Under the pieces are notes generated by a model. That model was not told the DNA's origin. It saw only the letters and a list, made by a program, of their open reading frames with translations, and did no database searches. Position numbers and translations under genes: made by a program. From Deltaproteobacteria bacterium (GTDB lineage: Bacteria; UBA10199; DSSB01): a DNA stretch of 7,587 bases. The stretch covers positions 1 through 7,587 of the forward strand of contig JAGRNM010000062.1 in assembly GCA_020440745.1 (NCBI GenBank). The letters are read 5' to 3'. Positions 1 to 6,504 of the stretch are shown here, in pieces. Position 1 is the stretch's first letter. Each line of letters begins with the position of its first letter.

Positions 1-18
1 CTGTTCGGAATTGGCCAT
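1..18 (-). CDS. First six codons of a gene running off the left edge
   Basis: On the minus strand an ATG at 18-16 opens a frame reading MANSEQ before the window ends. An in-frame TAA lies four codons upstream of the ATG and no other start codon falls between them, so this is the earliest possible start. A Shine-Dalgarno-like AAGG sits 7 nt before it. The gene is preceded by an 18-bp palindrome (38-55) and, further up, by a strong terminator (147-200), which fits a separate transcription unit. Six residues do not identify a family. The operator hints at fatty-acid metabolism or at the TetR-type repressor itself, but that is inference only. Confidence 0.5.
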
Positions 19-37
19 GAGCCGACCTTATTTTCAA

Positions 38-55
38 TGAATGACGATTCATTCA
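38..55. promoter_or_regulatory. TetR/FadR-type operator palindrome
   Basis: The site has perfect 7-bp arms, TGAATGA and TCATTCA, around a 4-bp centre CGAT. The published operator of Bacillus subtilis FadR, a TetR-family repressor of beta-oxidation genes released by long-chain acyl-CoA, is TGAATGA-MTAN-TCATTCA. This site differs from it at one central base. It ends 20 bp before the start codon of the minus-strand gene at the left edge, a normal place for a repressor to block initiation. The match to consensus is seen directly. The identity of the regulator is inferred, and other TetR proteins use similar palindromes. Confidence 0.55.
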
Positions 56-56
56 G

Positions 57-85
57 GGGCTATCATGAGGTCCAAAAGGCGTCAA
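57..85 (-). promoter_or_regulatory. Weak candidate promoter for the left-edge gene
   Basis: On the minus strand TTGACG (85-80) matches the -35 consensus at five of six bases. At 17-bp spacing the -10 position reads TAGCCC (62-57), a poor match. If used, initiation would fall inside the palindrome at 38-55, which suits repression. The weak -10 could mean an activator is needed, a different sigma factor is used, or this is not the promoter. Confidence 0.25.
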
Positions 86-146
86 GAGGGATTTAAAATA
101 GGATTAGGAAATTGATAAAAAGTAGAGCAGGAGACAAAATTAAGAC

Positions 147-200
147 AAAAAAAACCTTGGACAGGAGGCGACGGGACCGCCTCCATTATTGTCCAAGGTT
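147..200 (-). terminator. Strong intrinsic terminator
   Basis: An 11-bp outer stem (153-163 with 190-200) carries an inner 7-bp stem GGAGGCG/CGCCTCC (164-170 with 178-184). The inner loop is 7 nt, and a 5-nt bulge lies at 185-189. On the minus strand the stem is followed by eight T's (plus-strand A's 147-154). This is a textbook Rho-independent terminator for leftward transcription. It probably closes the transcript of the ORF at 405-641, or of the whole gene run, and insulates the gene at the left edge. The stem is longer and more GC-rich than needed, so it could also be the 3' end of a small RNA. Confidence 0.85.
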
Positions 201-262
201 CCGGGTAAGGAAAAGAACTAATGTTGCCGTTTACTTAAGTTGCTTTTATTTTCAAAAATCTT

Positions 263-287
263 GGGTCTTTCCATGGAGGAGAGACCC
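263..287 (-). terminator. Hairpin, possible first terminator after the 405-641 ORF
   Basis: The arms at 263-272 and 278-287 pair over 10 bp with one G-U and a 5-nt loop. On the minus strand the stem is followed after AAGA by five T's, a modest U-tract. It may be a weak intrinsic terminator ahead of the strong one at 147-200, or one helix of a structured RNA. The 5' arm contains GTCTC, which could instead pair with GAGAC at 326-330, so two alternative folds are possible. Confidence 0.45.
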
Positions 288-385
288 CTGCTTCAACCCC
301 TCGATAAAACTTTGAACCCTCACTTCAGTCTCAACCCCTAAGACCGAGCCTTATCGAGAGTTTCCACGAACCGCTCTCAAGTCAT
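288..385 (-). other. Gene-free stretch with several minus-strand dyads; possible structured RNA
   Basis: No credible coding frame lies between the ORF stop at 405 and the left-edge gene. Read on the minus strand, CTCGATAA (358-351) and TTATCGAG (307-300) are perfect 8-bp complements. They enclose TCGGTCT/AGACTGA, a 7-bp stem with one wobble pair and a 9-nt loop. GAGAG and CTCTC upstream can form a further small stem. AGGGGTTGA or a near copy (AGGGTTCA) recurs three times about 19 nt apart. With the hairpins at 263-287 and 147-200 this could be a 3' UTR, a leader, or an independent small RNA. I do not recognise 6S, tmRNA, RNase P, SRP or a known riboswitch in it. Confidence 0.3.
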
Positions 386-404
386 ATTCTCTGGTAAAAG
401 CAAT

Positions 405-641
405 TTAGCGACACTCTCTTGCCATTTGCATAACAGGAAACCATTCGCTAACCTGCCTTTTCAACGCACCTAAATTCCAATGATCGAGGAGTATTTTTTC
501 TTCTTTACTCCATTTAATGGCCGCCCCGTACCCTGTTCTTCCATTTTTCAGAGTTGTTCTAAAAAACTCTAGGGATTTACCCTCAAATTCTTTAACTTTT
601 AAGGTGTTATCCATGTTAGGGAACGGACCTAATTTACTCAC
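405..641 (-). CDS. 78-aa hypothetical protein with a Myb/SANT-like helix-turn-helix fragment
   Basis: The frame starts at GTG (641) with a poor AAGAG/TAAGG ribosome site. An internal ATG at 614 would give 69 residues but has no site. From residue 44 the sequence follows the Myb/SANT-like pattern: W-S-x-E-E-x-x-L-L, a glycine, a hydrophobic second helix, then F-P and C-R near the end. That pattern belongs to small DNA-binding domains in bacteria and phages. The frame stops about where the recognition helix would continue, so the domain looks cut short or degenerate. Residues 1-43 are basic and polar, with no signal peptide or membrane segment. It lies 247 nt downstream of the histidine kinase and ahead of hairpins at 263-287 and 147-200. 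The resemblance rests on one short pattern. It could be an eroded gene or a chance frame. Confidence 0.4.
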   Translation of the reverse strand: MSKLGPFPNMDNTLKVKEFEGKSLEFFRTTLKNGRTGYGAAIKWSKEEKILLDHWNLGALKRQVSEWFPVMQMARECR

Positions 642-655
642 CCTTAACTCTTAGT

Positions 656-682
656 ATTTTATTAAAGCAACTAACGGGCCAA
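656..682 (-). promoter_or_regulatory. Candidate promoter for the 405-641 ORF
   Basis: On the minus strand TTGGCC (682-677) and TAAAAT (661-656) are separated by 15 bp, slightly short for a sigma-70 promoter. The -10 matches five of six consensus bases. It lies just upstream of the GTG start, leaving a leader of only about 10 nt. Support is weak, because AT-rich DNA produces such matches easily. Confidence 0.22.
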
Positions 683-737
683 CTTGGCTTTTTTTTAAAA
701 AATTTTAGAAAAATGATCGAAATTATTAGATTTTTTT

Positions 738-824
738 AAAATTACTGAAAATTGGTCCAATTAATATGGATAAAGCTTTATCCTTTGGCAGTAATTTTTA
801 TGGAAAAAACTTATCCATGCATAA
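738..824. repeat. Nested palindromes in the AT-rich gap between the kinase and the small ORF
   Basis: The 247-nt gap at 642-888 has no gene. AAAATTACTG (738-747) and CAGTAATTTT (789-798) are perfect 10-bp complements. Between them lie AATTGG-T-CCAATT (750-762) and the uninterrupted palindrome GGATAAAG/CTTTATCC (768-783). Further right, TTATCCAT (811-818) complements ATGGATAA (766-773), and ATGCAT (817-822) is self-complementary. The heptamer TTATCCA occurs at 811-817 and, on the minus strand, at 773-767. It equals the first seven bases of the DnaA box TTATCCACA. The region could be a regulatory site, a cruciform-prone element or a 3' structure of the kinase transcript. It has no U-tract next to a GC stem. 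Confidence 0.5.
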
Positions 825-888
825 TCTAAAAACTTAAAACGATTGCTAACTTATTAATATTATTAAATTAAACATGAAATTTAAAGAT

Positions 889-2643
889 TTAGGCAGCCTC
901 TCCCAATCTAGACTTTTGCCAGCGAGGAAAACGAAGCTCAAAGCATGTTCCTTGTCCCACGGAACTTTGAACGCCTATGCTACCCCCATGTAAATTAAGG
1001 ATTTTTTTACTGATGGCCAAACCTAAACCCAAGCCTTTGCGCTTTGTTGTGGTAAACTCGTCAAAGAGCCCTGGTAGGCGCTCGACGGGAATACCTTTGC
1101 CATTATCCCTAACCTTTAAGGATATTTCTTCTCCCGTAACCTCTAAGGCTATCTCTACCCAAACTTGCCCCTCTGGCAGAGCCTGCAAGGCATTAGAGAC
1201 TAAATTTTCGATCACCCTCCTTAAAAGTTTATGGTCGGCTTCTACCTTAATTTCTTGAAAGGAAGTGTTAAAACGAAGTTCGGCTCCAATTTCTCGAGCC
1301 TGGTGTTGAAAACTCTCAAAAATTTCAGTCACTAATACTTTAAGGTCAAATTCAGAGGGGTGAAAAGGCATCTCGTGGGTAAGGTTACGCAAGTCCTCTA
1401 AAAATTGATTGATACGGCTAAACTCTCTTTTAACAATTCTAGTAAAAGTTGCCCTATATTCAGCATCATTATGCTGGGACTCCATGAGCTGGGCTGCGCT
1501 TTCTATATTTTTGACGGGGTGTTTTAAGTCATGGGCCAAACCAGAGGCCATGCGCCCAAACATGGCCATCCTTTCTTGGCGACGGGTCGTTTCCTGAAGA
1601 TCGGAAACTTCTTGGGCCATTTGGTTAAAGCTATGCCCTAACTGCCCAAACTCATCTTTGCCTAAACCCTTAATACGATAAGCTAAGTCGCCCTTCCCTA
1701 AAGCTTGAATCGCTTGAATTAGTTTAGACATGGGAGCCAGAAGCATCCGCCTAGCTCCTACTCCCGCAACAGTCAGCATCAAAACAAGCATTAAAACCAC
1801 TAACAAAATTAAAGCATAACGGGTGGCGTAAACTTTAGCAAAGGCCTCTGAAGTAGGTTGGGAGAGCACTAGATACCATAAAGGAAGATCCAAAATTTTT
1901 TGAACACTGATTAAATAATCCTGGTTGTCAATTTTAACCACCTGAGGTTTTTTATCCAAACCTGTCAATTGACCCGCTGGATGGGGAACCGGATTATCCT
2001 GACTTAAAAGTAATTTTTTATATTCAGGATCTCCAGAGGCAATGATATTACCCTCTTCATTAATAACGCTTATATGACCTTGTTGACCCAAATGGGTTCC
2101 ACTAATCCATTGCCACATTTGCATAAGGTCAATTTTAGCTACTAAAACTCCAGAAAAATTTTCCCCCGTACCCAAAGGCAATAGAAACCAAGCTGCAGGA
2201 GTTAATTCATCGGAAAGGTAAGGTTTAGAAAAAATGAATTTTTGGTTTTCTTTTAACTCTTCTAAAAGTTCTGGAGAGGGGCTTTCTGTATCGTCTTGTC
2301 TTATGTTAGTGGTAAATATGGGCTTTAGGTTTTGATCGTAATAAAGTATTTTCAAAAATTCTGGAAAACGAATCACATAATTTTCGACGATTCTTTTTGA
2401 TTGTTCTAAACTAAGACCTGTGTCTCTTAAATCTTGGGAAAGGGTTTCAAGTAAGCTCCTGGCATGGTTTAAATAAAGAGCTATTTGCTCTGCCATACGA
2501 TAAGTAATCTCCCCGTAGCTTTCTTCAATGGAGCCACGAAGAGATTTTTGAAAGTTATAAAGAGAAACACTTCCAAACAATACTAATGGCAATAAGGCAG
2601 AAGTAACTAATAAAAGGGCTAGTTTTGATTTTAGAGTACGCAA
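889..2643 (-). CDS. Membrane sensor histidine kinase, dCache-HAMP-HisKA-HATPase
   Basis: This is an orphan two-component sensor that would autophosphorylate on histidine in response to an extracytoplasmic ligand. Residues about 7-30 form the first membrane segment and about 35-270 an extracytoplasmic region resembling a double Cache domain. About 274-296 is the second membrane segment and about 297-350 HAMP. The H-box has phosphoacceptor His371 (AHDLKHP). The N-box has Asn480 and Asn484, G1 is DNGKG at 513-517, the F-box starts at Phe527, and G2 is GLGLGLA from 537. All catalytic motifs are intact. I chose TTG at 2643 because AGGGA lies about 6 nt before it. An in-frame TTG at 2658 would add five residues but has no ribosome site. 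It follows topA by about 93 nt. No response regulator is in the window, so its partner is unknown. Confidence 0.9.
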   Translation of the reverse strand: MRTLKSKLALLLVTSALLPLVLFGSVSLYNFQKSLRGSIEESYGEITYRMAEQIALYLNHARSLLETLSQDLRDTGLSLEQSKRIVENYVIRFPEFLKILYYDQNLKPIFTTNIRQDDTESPSPELLEELKENQKFIFSKPYLSDELTPAAWFLLPLGTGENFSGVLVAKIDLMQMWQWISGTHLGQQGHISVINEEGNIIASGDPEYKKLLLSQDNPVPHPAGQLTGLDKKPQVVKIDNQDYLISVQKILDLPLWYLVLSQPTSEAFAKVYATRYALILLVVLMLVLMLTVAGVGARRMLLAPMSKLIQAIQALGKGDLAYRIKGLGKDEFGQLGHSFNQMAQEVSDLQETTRRQERMAMFGRMASGLAHDLKHPVKNIESAAQLMESQHNDAEYRATFTRIVKREFSRINQFLEDLRNLTHEMPFHPSEFDLKVLVTEIFESFQHQAREIGAELRFNTSFQEIKVEADHKLLRRVIENLVSNALQALPEGQVWVEIALEVTGEEISLKVRDNGKGIPVERLPGLFDEFTTTKRKGLGLGLAISKKILNLHGGSIGVQSSVGQGTCFELRFPRWQKSRLGEAA

Positions 2644-2683
2644 CTTAATCCCTGGCAAAAGAAAAAATTAAAAGCCTATTTGT

Positions 2684-2704
2684 CTTTTAAAAAGCTTTTA
2701 AAAA
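2684..2704. repeat. Tandem 10-bp repeat between topA and the kinase gene
   Basis: CTTTTAAAAA occurs twice (2684-2693 and 2695-2704) with one base between. The junction creates the palindrome AAAAGCTTTT (2690-2699). It lies 41 nt upstream of the kinase start. It could be a weak AT-only hairpin, a regulatory site or a chance arrangement in AT-rich DNA. Confidence 0.35.
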
Positions 2705-2736
2705 TCTAACAAGTATTATTAGACTTTTAGCAAGTT

Positions 2737-5280
2737 CTACTTCTTACTTTTTTCTTCTAATAACTTAAGGGCTTCTTCTAGGCTAATCTTTTCAGGGTCC
2801 ATTTCTTTAGGTAAAGAAGCATTAGTACGACCACTCTTAACATAAGGACCATAACGACCGCTTAAGATCTGCACCGGCTTTTTATTTTTTGGATGTTCTC
2901 CTAGCTCTTTTAAAAGCTTAGAAGACCGCCGCCCTCCTTTAGGTTCGGCTAATAACTCAAGGGCTCTCTCTAGACTAATAGTATAAACATCATCTTCTTT
3001 TTTAAGAGAACGAAAATCACCTTCATGAACCACATAAGGCCCAAAACGACCATTATTGGCAGAAATCATTTTTCCTGTCTCAGGATGAAGACCTAAGTCT
3101 CTAGGTAAGCTTAAGAGTTTTAAAGCAAAGGATAAATCTACCTCCCTAGGATCCATCCCCTTAGGTAAACTAGCTCGTCTGGGTTTTATCTTTTTATCTT
3201 CAGGGGTCTTACCTAGTTGTAAGTAGGCTCCGTAACGACCCAAAAGACAATAGACCTCTTGTCCACTTTTAGGATCAACGCCAATGGGTTTAGGCCCGTC
3301 TTTTTGAGCCTTAAGTATTTCTTCTAAAGCTGGCGCATCTAAGTCCGCCGGGGCCAAATCTTGAGGAAGACTAGCACGAGATTCGTCTTTTTTGCTGTCA
3401 CTGCCAGGACGAATCACATAAGGACCATAACGACCTACTTTGACTTGAAGACTACCTAATTTAGGAAGCTTAATGCTTCTGGATTCCTCAGGGTCGATCA
3501 TGTCTTCTTTAGATTCTACCTGAACTTTTAGCCCTTTTCCTCCTAAGTAAAAATCTTTTAAGTAAGGTAGATAAGGCCTCTTCCCCTCAGCAATTTCATC
3601 TAAAGAACCTTCCATTTGAGAAGTAAAGCTATAGTCTACCAAGTCCCCGAAATGACGCTCTAAAAGCTGGACAACAGCCATTCCTGTAAAGGTTGGCACT
3701 AAGGCGTTTGCTACTTTATTGACATAGCCTCTTTCTAAGATAGTGCTAATAATACTAGCATAAGTGGAAGGACGACCAATGCCTTCTTTTTCTAAAGTTT
3801 GCACTAAGGACGCCTCGGTGTAACGGGCAGGAGGTTTGGTTTCGTGACTTAAAACTTCTAATTTTTTTAAGTCTAATAAATCTTCCTTTTTTAGATCGGG
3901 CAAGAGGACTTCTTGACTCTCTAAAGCTGCCTCAGGATCGTCGCTGCCCTCTACATACGCTCTCAAAAAACCAGGAAAAAGAATACGAGTACCACTGGCA
4001 GTGAATAGAGCCTCCTTAGCCTCGACTTTAACTTGTAGGGAAAGTTTTTTAGCACTAGCCATTTGACAGGCTAAGGTGCGTTTCCAAATTAATTCATAAA
4101 GTTTAAGTTCTACTCCACTGAGACCGCTTTCTTGAGGATGGACAAATTGATTACCAGCAGGCCTAATAGCCTCATGAGCCTCTTGGGCAGATTTGGAAGA
4201 GCTCTTATATTGACGAGGCTCGGGAGAAAGATATTCTTTTCCGTAGAGACTTTCTACATTTTGCCGAGCAGCAGCTAAACCTTCTTGAGAAAGCTGAACC
4301 GAGTCTGTCCTCATATAAGTAATAAAGCCTTGTTCATAAAGCCTTTGAGCTGTCCTCATTGCTTCACGAGCGGAAAGTCTCAGCTTACGATTGGCTTCCT
4401 GCTGTAAGGTGGAGGTAATAAAAGGAGGCGCAGGATGAGAGGAGCTTTCTTTTTCTTCTAAGGATTTTACTTTCCAAGAGGCCAGGCTGAGTTCCTTTTG
4501 AAGCTTCTGAGCTTGGTCTTCTTTTAAATGAATCAAGTCCTTACCCGAAACTAAAGCTCCTGTGGAGGAATCAAAATCCTTACCCTGGGCTATCCTTTTA
4601 CCTTGATACTCAATGAGTTTGGCATCAAAGGAACTTTGACCTTTGCCAAGTGTGGCCAAAAGATCCCAGTATTGGGCTTGTCGAAAAGCAATGCGTTCTC
4701 GCTCACGCTCTACAATGAGACGGAGCCCAGCGGATTGTACCCGACCAGCACTTAAGCCATAGGCAATTTTTTTCCAAAGCAAGGGGCTTAAACTAAAACC
4801 CACAAGACGGTCTAAAATACGACGAGTTTCCTGAGCATGAACTAAATTAGCATCTACCTGGCGACAGTCTTTTAGAGCTTTTTGAATAGCTGATTTAGTA
4901 ATTTCATGAAAAACCATACGATAGACAGGCACCTTAGGCTTAAGCACCTCCATTAAGTGCCAAGAAATACTTTCTCCCTCACGGTCTTCGTCTGTCGCTA
5001 AATAAAGGGCATCCGCACCCTTGAGGGCCTCTTTAAGCTCTTTGATGACCTTTTTTTTATCTTTAGGCACCAAATAAAGAGGTTCAAATTCTTTTTCCAC
5101 GTTAACTCCCAGACGACTCCAGGGCTCTGATTTGTAGGCCTTAGGAATGTCACTAGCAGACTGGGGTAAATCCCGGACATGCCCCATCGAGGCTTTTACT
5201 TGAAAGCCCGATGGAAGAAATTTTTTGATCGTACGGGCTTTAGTGGGTGACTCCACAATGACTAAAGATTGACTCATCAT
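2737..5280 (-). CDS. topA: DNA topoisomerase I (type IA)
   Basis: Relaxes negative supercoils by transient single-strand cleavage through a 5'-phosphotyrosine. The TOPRIM domain (about 3-125) shows Glu10 in VIVESPTKA and the metal-binding triad Asp97, Asp99 and Glu101 in ATDEDREGE. The catalytic tyrosine is Tyr322 in GFITYMRTDS, with Arg324 beside it. IGRPSTYASI at 501-510 is another type IA hallmark. The C-terminus has four repeats marked by G-R-[YF]-G-x-Y at 616, 681, 744 and 808, about 64 residues apart. Three are followed by an ASLP motif. Only three cysteines occur (139, 405, 678), so the tetracysteine zinc ribbons of E. coli TopA are absent. The 847-residue length is ordinary. The first of two adjacent ATGs (5280) was chosen because AGG lies 11 nt before it. 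It follows dprA by 77 nt, a widely conserved pairing. Confidence 0.98.
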   Translation of the reverse strand: MMSQSLVIVESPTKARTIKKFLPSGFQVKASMGHVRDLPQSASDIPKAYKSEPWSRLGVNVEKEFEPLYLVPKDKKKVIKELKEALKGADALYLATDEDREGESISWHLMEVLKPKVPVYRMVFHEITKSAIQKALKDCRQVDANLVHAQETRRILDRLVGFSLSPLLWKKIAYGLSAGRVQSAGLRLIVERERERIAFRQAQYWDLLATLGKGQSSFDAKLIEYQGKRIAQGKDFDSSTGALVSGKDLIHLKEDQAQKLQKELSLASWKVKSLEEKESSSHPAPPFITSTLQQEANRKLRLSAREAMRTAQRLYEQGFITYMRTDSVQLSQEGLAAARQNVESLYGKEYLSPEPRQYKSSSKSAQEAHEAIRPAGNQFVHPQESGLSGVELKLYELIWKRTLACQMASAKKLSLQVKVEAKEALFTASGTRILFPGFLRAYVEGSDDPEAALESQEVLLPDLKKEDLLDLKKLEVLSHETKPPARYTEASLVQTLEKEGIGRPSTYASIISTILERGYVNKVANALVPTFTGMAVVQLLERHFGDLVDYSFTSQMEGSLDEIAEGKRPYLPYLKDFYLGGKGLKVQVESKEDMIDPEESRSIKLPKLGSLQVKVGRYGPYVIRPGSDSKKDESRASLPQDLAPADLDAPALEEILKAQKDGPKPIGVDPKSGQEVYCLLGRYGAYLQLGKTPEDKKIKPRRASLPKGMDPREVDLSFALKLLSLPRDLGLHPETGKMISANNGRFGPYVVHEGDFRSLKKEDDVYTISLERALELLAEPKGGRRSSKLLKELGEHPKNKKPVQILSGRYGPYVKSGRTNASLPKEMDPEKISLEEALKLLEEKSKK

Positions 5281-5357
5281 AAATTAAAAAACCTAAATTT
5301 TATTTAAACTAATAAAATTAAAACATTAGGAAGCGCAGAAGCTCTAGTAAAAAATTT

Positions 5358-6470
5358 TTAAGCAGCAATGACCCACTGGGGACAAAGCCCATACAGGCCT
5401 CCTGGTAATTCTTGTACAACTCCTTTTAAGTTTAGACTCATGATAATCGCCGAAACCTGGGAGGCGGCTAATTGGCTGAGCTCGACCATTTTGTCAATGG
5501 AAGCTCTCTCGCGACTTAATATATGTAAGATTTTTTGCTCTTCTTGATCAAAATTTTTAAACTTTAAGGGAGAATTTTGTGCCGAAACTAGAAGAGAAGA
5601 TCTTTTGATAAAGCCCAAATTCTCAAAAATTTCCTCCACAGAAGTTAACAAATGAGCTCCTTCCTGAATCAGACGATGTCCGCCCTGATTACGGCGAGGA
5701 TAATAGGGACCAGGGACCACATAAATCTCTTTACCTAATTCTAAGGCTTCCTTAGCCGTAATTAAAGCACCACTTTTTTCTGGTGCCTCCACTACGATCA
5801 AAACATCACTTAAGGCCGCAATAAGACGATTACGCTCAGGAAAACGCCAAGGGCCTAAAGCAGCGCCTGGGTAGAGCTCGCTCAATAGTAAGCCTTCTTC
5901 CCTCATTGACTTAAATAAAGACCGACTCCCACCATAAGAACGATCAAGAGGCATCCCCAAGATACCAATACTGTTTAAATCCTCAGCCAAGGCCGCCTCA
6001 TGGGCTATACTATCCAAGCCAGCTGCCATCCCACTAACGATAACAGGATCAAAGGCCTTAGCTTCTTTTACTAAACGAAGTGTGACTTCACGAGCATAGG
6101 CGCTGGCCCGCCTAGTTCCAACCACACCTAAGAAAACGCCTGGGTGTTTTAAAATACTAAGCCGTCCTTGGTAATAAAGCACTAAAGGGGCGTCATATAA
6201 TTGATGCAAAGCTGAAGGAAAATCCAAATCCCAAGCACTAAAATAGGGAAAAGGAGCTTCACTTGGTTTTTCTAAAAAAAGCTTAGCTAATTGGGGCTGA
6301 GAACTAGAGTAAAAGAGCTCAGACCAAAAGCGTTTGCTTTTTGCATCCTTGGGCCCTACTTTCGTTGAAAAACCTAACTCTTCTAAGAGACGTCTGAGTT
6401 TTCGCCGACTCAACCCAGAGCAACGCCAAAGCAGCTCTAAAGGCAAAAAAGGCACAGAATTGGACTTCAT
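5358..6470 (-). CDS. dprA: DNA processing protein DprA (Smf)
   Basis: DprA binds incoming single-stranded DNA in the cytoplasm and loads RecA during natural transformation. It is also kept in many bacteria not known to be competent. Residues about 8-35 form a small helical N-terminal region. The Rossmann-like core carries GVVGTRRAS (115-123), SGMAAGLDSIAH (146-157), RFPERNRLIA (209-218), SGALITA (233-239), PGP (253-255) and N-Q-G-G (261-264), all family signatures. Residues about 308-362 resemble the C-terminal winged helix found in many DprA proteins. The 370-residue length is typical of the three-part form. ATG at 6470 gives a sensible N-terminus, but no Shine-Dalgarno is visible. With 34 nt from the upstream HU/IHF gene, coupled translation is possible. 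No other competence gene is in the window. Confidence 0.97.
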   Translation of the reverse strand: MKSNSVPFLPLELLWRCSGLSRRKLRRLLEELGFSTKVGPKDAKSKRFWSELFYSSSQPQLAKLFLEKPSEAPFPYFSAWDLDFPSALHQLYDAPLVLYYQGRLSILKHPGVFLGVVGTRRASAYAREVTLRLVKEAKAFDPVIVSGMAAGLDSIAHEAALAEDLNSIGILGMPLDRSYGGSRSLFKSMREEGLLLSELYPGAALGPWRFPERNRLIAALSDVLIVVEAPEKSGALITAKEALELGKEIYVVPGPYYPRRNQGGHRLIQEGAHLLTSVEEIFENLGFIKRSSLLVSAQNSPLKFKNFDQEEQKILHILSRERASIDKMVELSQLAASQVSAIIMSLNLKGVVQELPGGLYGLCPQWVIAA

Positions 6471-6504
6471 GAAATAGGACTAAAGCAAGTTTAATGCCAA
6501 AAAA

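Noticed and set aside
112..315. Open frame of 67 codons on the plus strand
   Set aside because: It runs straight through the terminator stem at 147-200 and the hairpin at 263-287, has a basic, low-information translation, and has no ribosome site.
288..385. 6S RNA, tmRNA, RNase P RNA, SRP RNA or a SAM, cobalamin or glycine riboswitch
   Set aside because: None of the conserved core sequences I know for these families appears on either strand.
678..696. GCCAACTTGGC followed by eight T's on the plus strand, terminator-like
   Set aside because: The stem allows only 4 bp with a 3-nt loop and no plus-strand gene lies upstream.
642..888. Chromosome replication origin
   Set aside because: Only two DnaA-like heptamers, no repeated AT 13-mers, and no dnaA, dnaN, gidA or parAB neighbours. 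Kept only as a low-level possibility under the palindrome finding.
977..1597. Plus-strand frames of 93 and 62 codons
   Set aside because: They lie antisense inside the HisKA and HATPase coding sequence of the kinase and are shadows of it.
4998..5180. Minus-strand frame of 60 codons in a different phase of topA
   Set aside because: It overlaps the TOPRIM region, whose motifs are intact in the main frame, so it is a shadow.
5281..5357. Terminator or hairpin between dprA and topA
   Set aside because: GAAGC repeats here are direct, not inverted, and no stem with a T-tract forms.
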